From assembly GCA_013215525.1 (NCBI GenBank), contig JABSQY010000048.1, forward strand, positions 1-12,742: a DNA stretch of 12,742 nucleotides, in the 5' to 3' direction. The DNA comes from Nanoarchaeales archaeon (lineage in GTDB: Archaea > Nanobdellota > Nanobdellia > Woesearchaeales > UBA583). Positions within the stretch are counted from its first letter, which is position 1, and every line of letters begins with the position of its first letter. The notes beneath the pieces are model-generated. The model did no database searches and was not told the DNA's origin. It worked only from the letters and a program-made list of their open reading frames with translations. Both the position numbers and the translations under genes were made by a program. Positions 1 through 8,203 of the stretch are shown here, piece after piece.

Positions 1-23
1 CAATAATAATAATCAGATAATGG

Positions 24-38
24 TATATAATATATATA
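24..38 (+). promoter_or_regulatory. TATA-like promoter for the first small ORF
   Basis: An alternating TA run is centred about 24 bp before the ATG at 54, which is the archaeal TATA-to-TSS distance for a leaderless message. A GGAGGT at 41-46, 7 nt before the same ATG, would instead act as a ribosome binding site if transcription began further upstream. The two readings cannot be separated here. Confidence 0.4.
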
Positions 39-53
39 GTGGAGGTCTGGGGA

Positions 54-371
54 ATGTCGGTGGCATCCCATTCCAATTTATCATCCTATGTTTATATTTT
101 ATTTCCATTCATTATAATTTTATCTTTTGAATCTAATTTGGAACTTAATTTTCAAAATTCACTAATTTTGACTAAAGTATATTATACTATTATGATTTTA
201 TATTTATTTTCAACTTTTGCTTCAAATTTAAAGTTTAAATATTTATTTTCGAAAAAAACTTTAAAAAACATATTTTTTAATTTAACATTTTTTTTTTTAA
301 TTTTTTTATTTTCAAAAATAAGTTATATGTTAGTTTATGGAGTTTATAACATTGTATTTGTTGGATTTTAA
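54..371 (+). CDS. hypothetical small membrane protein
   Basis: This open frame encodes 105 residues from the ATG at 54; a GTG at 39 would add five residues. I do not recognise the family. The product is strongly hydrophobic, with likely membrane segments at about residues 11-27, 42-57 and 72-101, and a short basic loop (KFKYLFSKKTLK) around 60-71. I prefer ATG 54 because GGAGGT lies 7 nt upstream and a TATA-like run lies at 24-38. Doubts: the frame contains an 11-T run (288-298) followed by a 7-T run (301-307), which in archaea can act as an intrinsic terminator or a slippage site. The first 12 codons are also GC-rich, unlike the rest. An AT-rich stretch can stay open by chance as hydrophobic Phe/Leu/Ile codons, so this may not be a real gene. 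Confidence 0.45.
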   Translation: MSVASHSNLSSYVYILFPFIIILSFESNLELNFQNSLILTKVYYTIMILYLFSTFASNLKFKYLFSKKTLKNIFFNLTFFFLIFLFSKISYMLVYGVYNIVFVGF

Positions 372-448
372 ATTCCACACAAATTCAGGAAAATAGAAAA
401 TTAATTTTTCAATCGCTACGCTCAATCAAAAAGAATTAATACATTATA

Positions 449-471
449 AATTTCTCTGATTACGAGAAATT
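449..471. terminator. inverted repeat, 8-bp stem and 7-nt loop
   Basis: AATTTCTC (449-456) and GAGAAATT (464-471) pair perfectly around the loop TGATTAC. It lies 78 bp past the stop of the upstream small ORF and well before the promoter of the ABC-F gene. That position suits a terminator or 3'-end processing hairpin, but no long T-run follows it. Confidence 0.3.
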
Positions 472-497
472 ATTTAGATAGAATTTCTATTTTACAC

Positions 498-520
498 AAA
501 TCTCCACTTCGCTCAGATTT
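498..520. repeat. short inverted repeat around a GC-rich motif
   Basis: AAATCT (498-503) and AGATTT (515-520) flank CCACTTCGCTC, one of three related 11-mers in the window (413-423, 504-514, 12387-12397). The stem is only 6 bp, so the hairpin is weak; the enclosed motif is the noteworthy part. Confidence 0.3.
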
Positions 521-529
521 CTTGAAAAT

Positions 530-545
530 AAAAATATATATAAAA
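530..545 (+). promoter_or_regulatory. TATA-like promoter of the ABC-F gene
   Basis: An A/T run (AAAATATATATAAAA) is centred about 27 bp upstream of the ATG at 566. No Shine-Dalgarno sequence lies between it and the start, so a leaderless or nearly leaderless transcript is expected. Confidence 0.5.
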
Positions 546-565
546 CGAACACAACTACTTCTACT

Positions 566-2191
566 ATGACAAACCCTCAAGACTTAATTTTAAGAGTCTC
601 TAATTTTGAAAAAGCGTACGGAACAAAAGATTTACTTGATAAAGCAGAACTTTTAATCCACAAAGGTGATAAATTAACTCTACTTGGACAAAACGGTTGC
701 GGTAAAACAACTTTCATTAAATGTATCGCTGGTGAAGATGATTATTATGGTGAATTAGAACTAAATTCAGAATTCAAACTAGCAATCATGGAACAAGAAA
801 AATCCTTTGAACACACTCAAAAAACTTTCTCAGACTACTTAGAAGATAAAAAGAATTCACTTCTTGAAAAACAATCTGTTCTAGAAGAAAAATTCACAGA
901 CCCTGCAATTTACGAGGACACAGTAAAATATGAGAAATTACTTGCAGACTGTACAAAGTTACAAATAAGAGCTGAATCAAATATTGATGAAATCAAAATC
1001 AAACAAATACTTACTGAATTAGGATTTGAAATGAATGATTACAATAAACCAGTAATATCTTTATCAGGAGGACAAAAAGTTAAACTAAGACTTGCAGAAA
1101 TCCTAAGCCGTGACGCTGACTTTTTCATATTAGATGAACCAACAAACCACCTAGACTTTAAATCAATTAAATGGTTAGAACAAAAAATCAAGAACACAGA
1201 CAAAACTTTTCTATTAATCTCTCACGATAGACACTTTGTATCTGTTGTATCAAATAGAATCATTGAAATTGAAAATAAAAAATTTATAAGTTATGATTGT
1301 GGATTTAATAACTTTTTAATAAGAAAAAAGAAAAGACACGAAGAAATTAAAAACAAATATACAAGTGTAGAAAGAGAAAAAAAAAGACTTAAAAAATCCG
1401 AAGATGAAAAAAGAAAATGGGCACATCTAGTTGGAAGTAAAAAAATGAAAATCCAAGCAGACAACCTTAAACGAAGAGCAGACAACTTAGGAACAATAGA
1501 TAATCCAGACGATTTCAACGACACATACAAACTACACTTCTACAATGGAGATTTTACAGCAACACAAGTATTCAAAGCGCAAAATTTACACAAAGAATTC
1601 CCAACACAAGTAATCTTTGAAGATGTAGACTTTTTAATTGAAAAACAAGAAAAAATAGTTCTATTAGGAAAAAATGGAATTGGAAAATCAACATTACTAA
1701 AAATGTTTTATGGACAAGACCAAGACTATGAAGGAAAATTACAAATTAATCCAAACTTAAAAATTGGATACTTAGACCAAGAGTTTGCAGACATGGACAA
1801 AAAGCAAACAGTAATGCAATATTTATGGGAAGCTGACCAATCTTTAATGGAACATCACGTTATATCATATCTTGTACAGTTTGGATTTGATTTAACAAGA
1901 ATTGATAATAAAATTGAAAAATTAAGTGGTGGAGAAAAAACAAGAATCAGTTTAGTAAAATTAATGTTATCAAGATATGATGTATTATTATTAGATGAAC
2001 CAACAAATAACTTAGATGTAGAATTAATTGAAAGTCTAGAAAAATCATTAAACAATTACAAGGGTACAATAGTATTTGTGAGTCATGATAGAAGATTTAT
2101 TGATAGAGTTGCAAAGAAAATCTTCATAATAAAGGATAAAAAGATTGAAGTTGTATCTGGAGACTATCAGAAATTTAGTATTAATAGTTGA
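566..2191 (+). CDS. ABC-F family ATPase (translation-associated ABC protein)
   Basis: The 541-residue protein has two ABC nucleotide-binding domains in tandem and no membrane segments, the ABC-F architecture of ribosome-associated ATPases that act at or near the E site. NBD1 shows Walker A GQNGCGKTT (41-49), signature LSGGQ (166-170), Walker B FFILDEPTNHLD (186-197) and H-switch SHD (219-221). A charged, Lys/Arg/Glu-rich linker of about 75 residues (roughly 250-325) joins the domains, as expected for the ABC-F interdomain linker. NBD2 has Walker A GKNGIGKST (368-376), signature LSGGE (453-457), Walker B VLLLDEPTNNLD (473-484) and SHD (506-508). Both catalytic Walker B glutamates (191, 478) are present, so both sites should be active. 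The family also includes antibiotic-protection proteins; which subfamily this belongs to cannot be decided here. It appears monocistronic, with its own TATA element and a hairpin at its stop codon. Confidence 0.93.
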   Translation: MTNPQDLILRVSNFEKAYGTKDLLDKAELLIHKGDKLTLLGQNGCGKTTFIKCIAGEDDYYGELELNSEFKLAIMEQEKSFEHTQKTFSDYLEDKKNSLLEKQSVLEEKFTDPAIYEDTVKYEKLLADCTKLQIRAESNIDEIKIKQILTELGFEMNDYNKPVISLSGGQKVKLRLAEILSRDADFFILDEPTNHLDFKSIKWLEQKIKNTDKTFLLISHDRHFVSVVSNRIIEIENKKFISYDCGFNNFLIRKKKRHEEIKNKYTSVEREKKRLKKSEDEKRKWAHLVGSKKMKIQADNLKRRADNLGTIDNPDDFNDTYKLHFYNGDFTATQVFKAQNLHKEFPTQVIFEDVDFLIEKQEKIVLLGKNGIGKSTLLKMFYGQDQDYEGKLQINPNLKIGYLDQEFADMDKKQTVMQYLWEADQSLMEHHVISYLVQFGFDLTRIDNKIEKLSGGEKTRISLVKLMLSRYDVLLLDEPTNNLDVELIESLEKSLNNYKGTIVFVSHDRRFIDRVAKKIFIIKDKKIEVVSGDYQKFSINS

Positions 2192-2210
2192 ATAATAAAA
2201 TTATTTTCAA
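2188..2210. terminator. hairpin over the ABC-F stop codon
   Basis: AATAAT (2191-2196) pairs with ATTATT (2200-2205) around a 3-nt loop. The stem extends as TTG (2188-2190) with CAA (2208-2210) across a 2-nt bulge. It overlaps the TGA stop at 2189-2191. The stem is AT-only and short, so this is a modest terminator candidate. Confidence 0.3.
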
Positions 2211-2220
2211 TAACTTATTT

Positions 2221-2244
2221 AATTAAAAAATTAAAAAATTAAAA
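2221..2244. repeat. three tandem copies of the 8-mer AATTAAAA
   Basis: Three exact AATTAAAA units run head to tail in the gap between the ABC-F gene and the giant surface-protein gene. On the minus strand this is a series of T-runs, but no minus-strand gene ends here. It may be plain low-complexity sequence. Confidence 0.6.
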
Positions 2245-2342
2245 AATAAGATATGTATTCTGCAGATTGTGTAAATAAATAATTAGTTAATTTATTAATT
2301 TTCACATTTAGTTAAATAATAAAACTATTTATCCTGAACTAA

Positions 2343-2391
2343 TACAAATCTTCAACATATAGTTTATATAGTTTAAATCAATAATATTGGT
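2343..2391 (+). promoter_or_regulatory. promoter of the giant surface protein, near-copy of the 9924-9972 promoter
   Basis: TTTATATAG (2363-2371) sits about 25 bp before the ATG at 2392, so the message should be leaderless. The whole 49-bp segment aligns without gaps to 9924-9972, upstream of the small basic protein, with 40 of 49 positions identical. The similarity includes ACATATAG, ATAGTTTAAA and the start-proximal TAATATT. Confidence 0.6.
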
Positions 2392-5300
2392 ATGAAATTA
2401 CTAAATAAATCTACACTTAATTTTCTTTTATTTTTTCTTTTTTTCACATTATTTCAAACCAATATTTTTTCTACTTATAATCTAACTTTAGAGTATCCAA
2501 ACCAAAATGATAACCAAACCCATTTAAATTCAATATTAAAGGCTAGCATTAGTTCAAGTTATGTGGTTACTTCTAATATTAGTTTTTTAACAGATTATAA
2601 AACAATTGCTACAGGAGTTAAACATACTTGTGTTATTGCTCAAAATGGTTCAACTTATTGTTGGGGTGAGGGTTCAAGAGGTGGTTTAGGAAATAATGTT
2701 GATTCAGACTCATCAATTCCAGTATTAGTTTTCGGAAATTATAATTTTACAAGTATTTATGCTGCTAAGGATTTTACTTGTGGAATAATTAAAAATGGTT
2801 CAGCATATTGTTGGGGTGATAATACAGATTCTAAATTGGGAATTGGTGGGCTGGGGGACCAAAATACTCCAACATTAGTTTCAGGTAATCATAATTTCAC
2901 AAAATTAAGTCTAGGTGATACACATGTATGCGGTATCGTTATAAATAAAGATATGTATTGTTGGGGGAATGATGATGAGGGCAAATTAGGGAATTCTGTG
3001 ATTGGAGATATGGATGTTCCTACAATTGTACAAAATAATCATAAATTTATTGATGTTTCAGTTAGTGGTGTTTATAGTTGTGGAATTGTTACAAATAACT
3101 CTTTATATTGTTGGGGGGGAGATAATTCAGAAGGAGCTTTTGGAAATGGAAGTCCTAGTAGCTCAGCTACGCCAATAAACGCATTTCCAGATTTTAATTT
3201 ATCACAAGTCTCAGTAGATACTGATTTTATATGTGGATTAACATTAAATGGTTCAGTGTATTGTTCGGGGAAAAATGGTGATGGTAACTTAGGGAATGGT
3301 GTAACTGCTTCATCTAATGTACCTGTGAAAGTGAATTTATCTTTAAAGGTTTTAAAATTATCTGTTGGTGGTTCACATAGTTGTGTAATTGTTGAAAATG
3401 GTTCGGCATATTGTTGGGGTAAAGATAATAAGGGACAATCAGGAGATGGGGACTCTACTGTTAACTTGATTCCTAAAAAAATTAATTCTTTAGAATATTT
3501 TTATCAAATTAGTTCGGGAGATGAACACACATGTGCTTTAACATTTTCAGATAAATTATATTGTTGGGGTGAAGGAAATACTGGTCGATTAGGAACTTTA
3601 GGTGATACTGATCGACCAAGTCCAGTACAAATTCAACCATTATTTGATTGGTCCTATAATTTAATTGATATGAAAATATATATAACACCAAATACTTTAG
3701 GTTATATTTTTTGGAATAACCGAGTAATGAATAATTATTATGAATTCAAAATAGCATCAACAGATGGTACACATGGATACATTACAAATTTATTTAATTT
3801 CACATTAGTTGTTCCACAAATTACTCAATCAAATCAAAATACATTTACAACTCAAAATTATACTGATAACATATTTCTACAAGTACAAATTACATCAAAT
3901 GATAGATTAATTGATAGAGTTTATGCAAATTTAACCTATTCAAATGGTTCAATTTTTATTATTGATTTATTTGATTCAGATTTAGATAAAAAATATAATT
4001 TATCATATCAACTTGAAGATATTTTAGGTACTGTAAATTTAACATATCATGCAATATTGAGTTATAATATTAGTGTATCCACACAATCTCAATTTCAGGT
4101 ATTAGATAGTATTTCTCCACAAATAAACATTTCAACTCCTTTGACTGGTAGTCCATTTGGAGTAGGTAATATAATTGAAATAAAACTTAATGCGACAGAT
4201 TTATTTGGTGTTGATAATGTATATATAGAAATCAATAACTCTGTAACAGGTTATAACTTAACAAAACTTTTATCAAATCAAACAAATAATAAATGGAATA
4301 CAAGTTTTACAATTCCATCTGGTCTTGGTACATATAACATAACAATTTTTTCAAATGATACTTCAAACAATCAAAATAATTCAGTTAAATCATACTTTAT
4401 AGTAGAAGATACAACACCTCCACAAATAAATATTTCAATTCCTTTAACAGGCAGTTCATTTGAAGTAGGATCTAAGATTGAAATTAAACTTAACGCATCA
4501 GATTTATTTGGTGTTGACAATGTATCAATTCAAATTGAAAATACAGATTTAAGTTATAACTCTGGAAGAATCTATTTGAAAAATCAATCAAATAATAAAT
4601 GGAATATAAGTTTTGAAATCTTAGCTGGACTTGGTACATATAATATAACAATTTTTTCAAATGATACTTCAAACAATCAAAACAATTCAGTTAAATCATA
4701 TTTTATAGCGCAAGACACAACACCTCCTCAAGTAAACATTTCAATTCCTTTAGTAGGCAGTCCATTTGAAATCGGTTCTACAATAGAAATAAAACTTAAC
4801 GCAACTGACTTATCTGGTGTTGATAATGTATCAATTCAAATTGAAAATTTTGTAACCAGTTATAATTCAACAAGATTATATTTATTAAATCAATCAAACA
4901 ATAAATGGAATTTAAGTTTCTTAATTCCTAATGTAGTTGGAACTTATAACATAACAATTTTTTCAAATGATACATCAAACAATCAGAATAATTCAATTAA
5001 ATCATATTTTATAGCGCAAGACACAACACCTCCTCAACTAAACATTTCAATTCCTTTAGTAGGCAATCCATTTGAAATAGGTTCTACAATAGAAATAAAA
5101 CTTAACGCAACTGACTTATCTGGTGTTGATAATGTATCAATTCAAATTCAAAATTTTGTAACCAGTTATGATTCAACAAGATTATATTTATTAAATCAAT
5201 CAAACAATAAATGGAATTTAAGTTTCTTAATTCCTAATGTAGTTGGAACTTATAACATAACAATTTTTTCAAATGATACATCAAACAATCAGAATAATTC

Positions 5301-7227
5301 AATTAAATCATATTTTATAGCGCAAGACACAACACCTCCTCAAATAAACATTTCAATTCCTTTAGTAGGCAATCCATTTGAAATAGGTTCTACAATAGAA
5401 ATAAAACTTAACGCAACTGACTTATCTGGTGTTGATAATGTATCAATTCAAATTCAAAATTTTGTAACCAGTTATGATTCAACAAGATTATATTTGTTAA
5501 ATCAATCAAATAATAAATGGAATTTAAGTTTTATAATTCCTAATGTAGTTGGAACTTATAACATAACAATTTTTTCAAATGATACTTCAAATAATCAAAA
5601 TAACTCTATTAAATCATATTTTATAGCGCAAGACACAACACCACCAATATTCACATTAGTTTCAACAAATCCAACACCAATGAATAGAAATATAACAACA
5701 ACTAGTGTAGAAATTAATTTCACATTTAATGAATATCCAGTTACAATTAATTTAACATTAACAGACTATACTACTGGAAATATCTTAGCAAATATTTCAA
5801 ATTATAATTTAAATAGTAATTCAAATGGGTTATTAACTTTAAACTTACCTGAACTGTGGGATAAAAATTATAATTTAACAATTAGTTATTGGGATTTATT
5901 CAATAATAAAAATTCATCATTTATTGGAAATATCACATATAATGTAGGTTTATCATTGGAATCAACAAATATAAGTCATAACTATAGATTTTTAAACGAA
6001 GAAATAAATTTTTCAGGTATTGCATATAATTATGTTAAACCAGGAGGATTTTATGTAAATATTACAAAACCTATCTCTAAAACTATAACACAATTATTTT
6101 TAAATAATTCAATTCCTAATTCATCATTAACAACAAATGAATTTGGTGTATATAATTTGACATTTTTCATATTTGATCCGAGTGGAAATAATTTAAATAG
6201 GTCTTTTCAATTTGAAGTTTTTACCCCTATAGTTTTTAATACAACTGTTAGGAATCATAGTGATGATGTATTAAATGATATTAAAGATATTTCAATAATT
6301 AAATATGATACAGTATTATTTAATATTTCAAATTATATATCATCATCAATTTATAATACAACAATTTCAATAAACTATAAAATGTTCAATGAAAAATTAG
6401 AATTAACTTTAAATAATATTTCTCCAAGTAATAATAATAATTTAATTTTAAAAGTTGATAAAAATAATAATATGTCTGGATTTTTAAGAACTTATGTAAT
6501 TGAAAATCCATACACAATATCGAATGCCACAATTAGAATATATTATGATGATTTATCAATCCATAAAAATTATTTAGAACTATGGATGTGTTCTGATTAT
6601 AATTATACTGCTAGAACTTGTAACATGAGTTCAAATGCTAAAGTTTCTGCATATCAAGATAAAATAAATAATTATTTTGAATTAAAAAATATAACTTCAT
6701 TTTCAGCCTTTTCAATAAAAGATACATATACTGAACCTATAGTTCCAGACAATACAGGAAGCGGAGGAAATAGTAAAAAGCTTTATCATAATTTTGAAGA
6801 TAAAATCCCACAAACAAGTATTACTAAAATCAGTAGTTCTCATTCATGTGAACTAAATTATGTTTGGAGTACAGTACACGAGATTTGTATTCTTAATGAG
6901 ATAGTAGAACCAACTATTGAAGTTGAAACTTTTGAAGATTTAAAATTAAATACATTAACTCCTGGAACTTATAAAATAAAATTAACTACATTATATGGAA
7001 AAAATATCAGTGATGAATTTATTCAAAATTTTAAAATAATAGATACAGAGTATGATTTGAAATATTTTAATATACTAATTTTCATATTATTAATATTAAT
7101 ATTTTATGGAATAATTATAGTATATAAATTTAAATTAAAGAATAATTTATTACTTAAGAAGAAAAAAAATCAAAATCCAGTTTCTGTATCGGATAGATTT
7201 GTAGATGTACAAAAAAAGAAAAAATAA
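2392..7227 (+). CDS. giant cell-surface protein: RCC1-type propeller, tandem Ig-like repeats, C-terminal membrane anchor
   Basis: The 1611-residue protein starts with a signal peptide (basic n-region, hydrophobic core to about residue 22, cleavage likely near 27). Residues about 70-417 are seven RCC1-like repeats of 50-51 residues with the pattern C-X9-C-W-G; the second cysteines are C90, C140, C190, C240, C291, C341 and C391, and blade 5 has CSG instead of CWG. Seven repeats make a complete propeller. Residues 572-1080 are five tandem Ig-like domains beginning with D-x-x-x-P, all without cysteine. About 1081-1550 holds further beta-rich domains with two cysteine pairs (C1400/C1410, C1486/C1499). 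A TM segment (about 1558-1580) is followed by a Lys-rich tail, giving an outside-facing, anchored topology. N-x-S/T sequons are very dense, eight in repeat 5 alone. An adhesin or partner-binding role is inference; no enzyme motif is visible. It is convergent with a thiol-redox operon. Confidence 0.88.
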   Translation: MKLLNKSTLNFLLFFLFFTLFQTNIFSTYNLTLEYPNQNDNQTHLNSILKASISSSYVVTSNISFLTDYKTIATGVKHTCVIAQNGSTYCWGEGSRGGLGNNVDSDSSIPVLVFGNYNFTSIYAAKDFTCGIIKNGSAYCWGDNTDSKLGIGGLGDQNTPTLVSGNHNFTKLSLGDTHVCGIVINKDMYCWGNDDEGKLGNSVIGDMDVPTIVQNNHKFIDVSVSGVYSCGIVTNNSLYCWGGDNSEGAFGNGSPSSSATPINAFPDFNLSQVSVDTDFICGLTLNGSVYCSGKNGDGNLGNGVTASSNVPVKVNLSLKVLKLSVGGSHSCVIVENGSAYCWGKDNKGQSGDGDSTVNLIPKKINSLEYFYQISSGDEHTCALTFSDKLYCWGEGNTGRLGTLGDTDRPSPVQIQPLFDWSYNLIDMKIYITPNTLGYIFWNNRVMNNYYEFKIASTDGTHGYITNLFNFTLVVPQITQSNQNTFTTQNYTDNIFLQVQITSNDRLIDRVYANLTYSNGSIFIIDLFDSDLDKKYNLSYQLEDILGTVNLTYHAILSYNISVSTQSQFQVLDSISPQINISTPLTGSPFGVGNIIEIKLNATDLFGVDNVYIEINNSVTGYNLTKLLSNQTNNKWNTSFTIPSGLGTYNITIFSNDTSNNQNNSVKSYFIVEDTTPPQINISIPLTGSSFEVGSKIEIKLNASDLFGVDNVSIQIENTDLSYNSGRIYLKNQSNNKWNISFEILAGLGTYNITIFSNDTSNNQNNSVKSYFIAQDTTPPQVNISIPLVGSPFEIGSTIEIKLNATDLSGVDNVSIQIENFVTSYNSTRLYLLNQSNNKWNLSFLIPNVVGTYNITIFSNDTSNNQNNSIKSYFIAQDTTPPQLNISIPLVGNPFEIGSTIEIKLNATDLSGVDNVSIQIQNFVTSYDSTRLYLLNQSNNKWNLSFLIPNVVGTYNITIFSNDTSNNQNNSIKSYFIAQDTTPPQINISIPLVGNPFEIGSTIEIKLNATDLSGVDNVSIQIQNFVTSYDSTRLYLLNQSNNKWNLSFIIPNVVGTYNITIFSNDTSNNQNNSIKSYFIAQDTTPPIFTLVSTNPTPMNRNITTTSVEINFTFNEYPVTINLTLTDYTTGNILANISNYNLNSNSNGLLTLNLPELWDKNYNLTISYWDLFNNKNSSFIGNITYNVGLSLESTNISHNYRFLNEEINFSGIAYNYVKPGGFYVNITKPISKTITQLFLNNSIPNSSLTTNEFGVYNLTFFIFDPSGNNLNRSFQFEVFTPIVFNTTVRNHSDDVLNDIKDISIIKYDTVLFNISNYISSSIYNTTISINYKMFNEKLELTLNNISPSNNNNLILKVDKNNNMSGFLRTYVIENPYTISNATIRIYYDDLSIHKNYLELWMCSDYNYTARTCNMSSNAKVSAYQDKINNYFELKNITSFSAFSIKDTYTEPIVPDNTGSGGNSKKLYHNFEDKIPQTSITKISSSHSCELNYVWSTVHEICILNEIVEPTIEVETFEDLKLNTLTPGTYKIKLTTLYGKNISDEFIQNFKIIDTEYDLKYFNILIFILLILIFYGIIIVYKFKLKNNLLLKKKKNQNPVSVSDRFVDVQKKKK
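2599..3642 (+). repeat. seven RCC1-type blade repeats (coding)
   Basis: Seven units of 50-51 codons each contain the pattern C-X9-C followed by W/S-G and a downstream G-x-L/F-G-like turn. This matches the secreted RCC1_2-type repeat rather than the nuclear exchange factor. The units are diverged from each other, so the array is old, unlike the Ig-like array downstream. Confidence 0.88.
4105..5631 (+). repeat. five tandem Ig-like repeats, 303-306 bp each (coding)
   Basis: Units start at 4105, 4408, 4714, 5020 and 5326. The first is 101 codons, the other four exactly 102. Units 3, 4 and 5 are almost identical in DNA: units 3 and 4 match throughout their second half. Units 4 and 5 match in the first half and collect silent and replacement changes toward the 3' end of unit 5. 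This is the mosaic expected from recent unequal crossover or gene conversion. Confidence 0.93.
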
Positions 7228-7229
7228 AA

Positions 7230-7255
7230 GTTAAATTTTCAAATAAAAATTTAAC
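7230..7255. terminator. bidirectional terminator hairpin between convergent genes
   Basis: A perfect 10-bp inverted repeat (GTTAAATTTT at 7230-7239 and its complement at 7246-7255) surrounds a 6-nt loop. It begins 3 bp after the surface-protein stop and overlaps the TAA of the CcdA-like gene on the other strand. The stem gives a T-rich end in either direction. Confidence 0.6.
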
Positions 7256-8171
7256 CAAATAAAACTTGTGGGAAAAATAATAACATAATTCCAATACCTA
7301 CCATAATCACTCCACCAATAATTTTAGAGTAACCTGCATACTTTGTTGTCCAATCTGAATTAATAGCCCAAGCTGCAAGCCCAAATACAATAAAATCATC
7401 TAACATAAAAAAGAAATCATACACTAAAATATAGAAATACTTTGTTGCCATACTAATATCTGCAACAGCAATCAGTTGCGTAAAAATTGCAGGAAGTCCA
7501 GCAGAACATACAAACTCAATTGCGTTAATAACAATCGCTAACATAACTACAGAAAACAAACTAACAATTGTAATTGGAGATTTTACAATAGTATCAATCC
7601 TTGACATTGTTCTTTTCTTAGACTTTGCATCACCAATATCACAACTAATATGTCCACCATTATCATAATAACTTTTAATAGACATAGCACCAGTGTACAA
7701 TGCAAAAGCTCCAATCGCTACCATGATATATGTTTGAATCTGTAAAACTTTCATAACTTCAAAAATTGATAACCAACCAGCTAAAATTAAAAAATACATA
7801 ACAGCTTCTGTCACAACAAAAGTTCCAACAATAATATACATCTTTCTCTTATCACCAATTGTAGTTGCAAGAGAAATCAAATAAATCAAAACCCACATCG
7901 CACACGGATTAAAACCATCAAGTAATCCAATAACTGCTGCAGCTCCAAATAAGCCCATAGACTTAAAGTCAATCTCAAAACCAAACAAATTAATAACAGA
8001 ATCATTATCATTTAAAGTTGTTGTAGATGTGTCGATATCTCCTACATAAAAATAAGAAATAAAAACTAATCCTAAAACAAAAATACCAGTCAATAAATGA
8101 AACCAATTAATATTAGCTTTATTTAAAGACTTATATTTATCTTTAAGATTTTTTAAGTGTTTTTTTACCAT
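7251..8171 (-). CDS. CcdA/DsbD-type transmembrane thiol-electron transporter
   Basis: The 306-residue polytopic protein has a short cytoplasmic Lys-rich N-terminus, a first TM at about 23-43, an external loop, and a CcdA-like bundle of about six helices from about 72 to 304. Diagnostic segments are DGFNPCAMWVL (NPC, C90) and EFVCSAGLPAIF (C222), the cysteine pair that carries reducing equivalents across the membrane in the CcdA/DsbD family, with their adjacent prolines. A third cysteine (C177) lies in a Lys-rich loop. It would take electrons from a cytoplasmic thioredoxin and pass them to an outward-facing thioredoxin-like partner, most likely the CPHC protein encoded 32 bp upstream in the same orientation. 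The extra N-terminal TM exceeds minimal CcdA length. Family call is firm; cytochrome c maturation is not implied, since no haem gene is present. Confidence 0.88.
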   Translation of the reverse strand: MVKKHLKNLKDKYKSLNKANINWFHLLTGIFVLGLVFISYFYVGDIDTSTTTLNDNDSVINLFGFEIDFKSMGLFGAAAVIGLLDGFNPCAMWVLIYLISLATTIGDKRKMYIIVGTFVVTEAVMYFLILAGWLSIFEVMKVLQIQTYIMVAIGAFALYTGAMSIKSYYDNGGHISCDIGDAKSKKRTMSRIDTIVKSPITIVSLFSVVMLAIVINAIEFVCSAGLPAIFTQLIAVADISMATKYFYILVYDFFFMLDDFIVFGLAAWAINSDWTTKYAGYSKIIGGVIMVGIGIMLLFFPQVLFG

Positions 8172-8203
8172 TCCATCTATTTATTTATTTATTATAATTT
8201 AAT

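Noticed and set aside
39..80. Words resembling 5S rRNA (GGTGGC and CCCATTCC)
   Set aside because: The flanking 5S helices and the conserved sequence after CCCATTCC are missing, and the sequence turns AT-rich at once. Not called as rRNA.
1291..1530. Open frame on the minus strand inside the ABC-F gene
   Set aside because: It lies wholly opposite the ABC-F linker region and mirrors its Lys-rich codons as Phe/Leu/Ser; no promoter or family resemblance.
3509..4672. Minus-strand open frames opposite the surface-protein gene
   Set aside because: They are antisense shadows of the RCC1 and Ig-like repeats, with no start signals or recognisable domains.
4105..5631. Regular repeats considered as a CRISPR array
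   Set aside because: Units are 306 bp, in frame, without spacers, and encode Ig-like domains.
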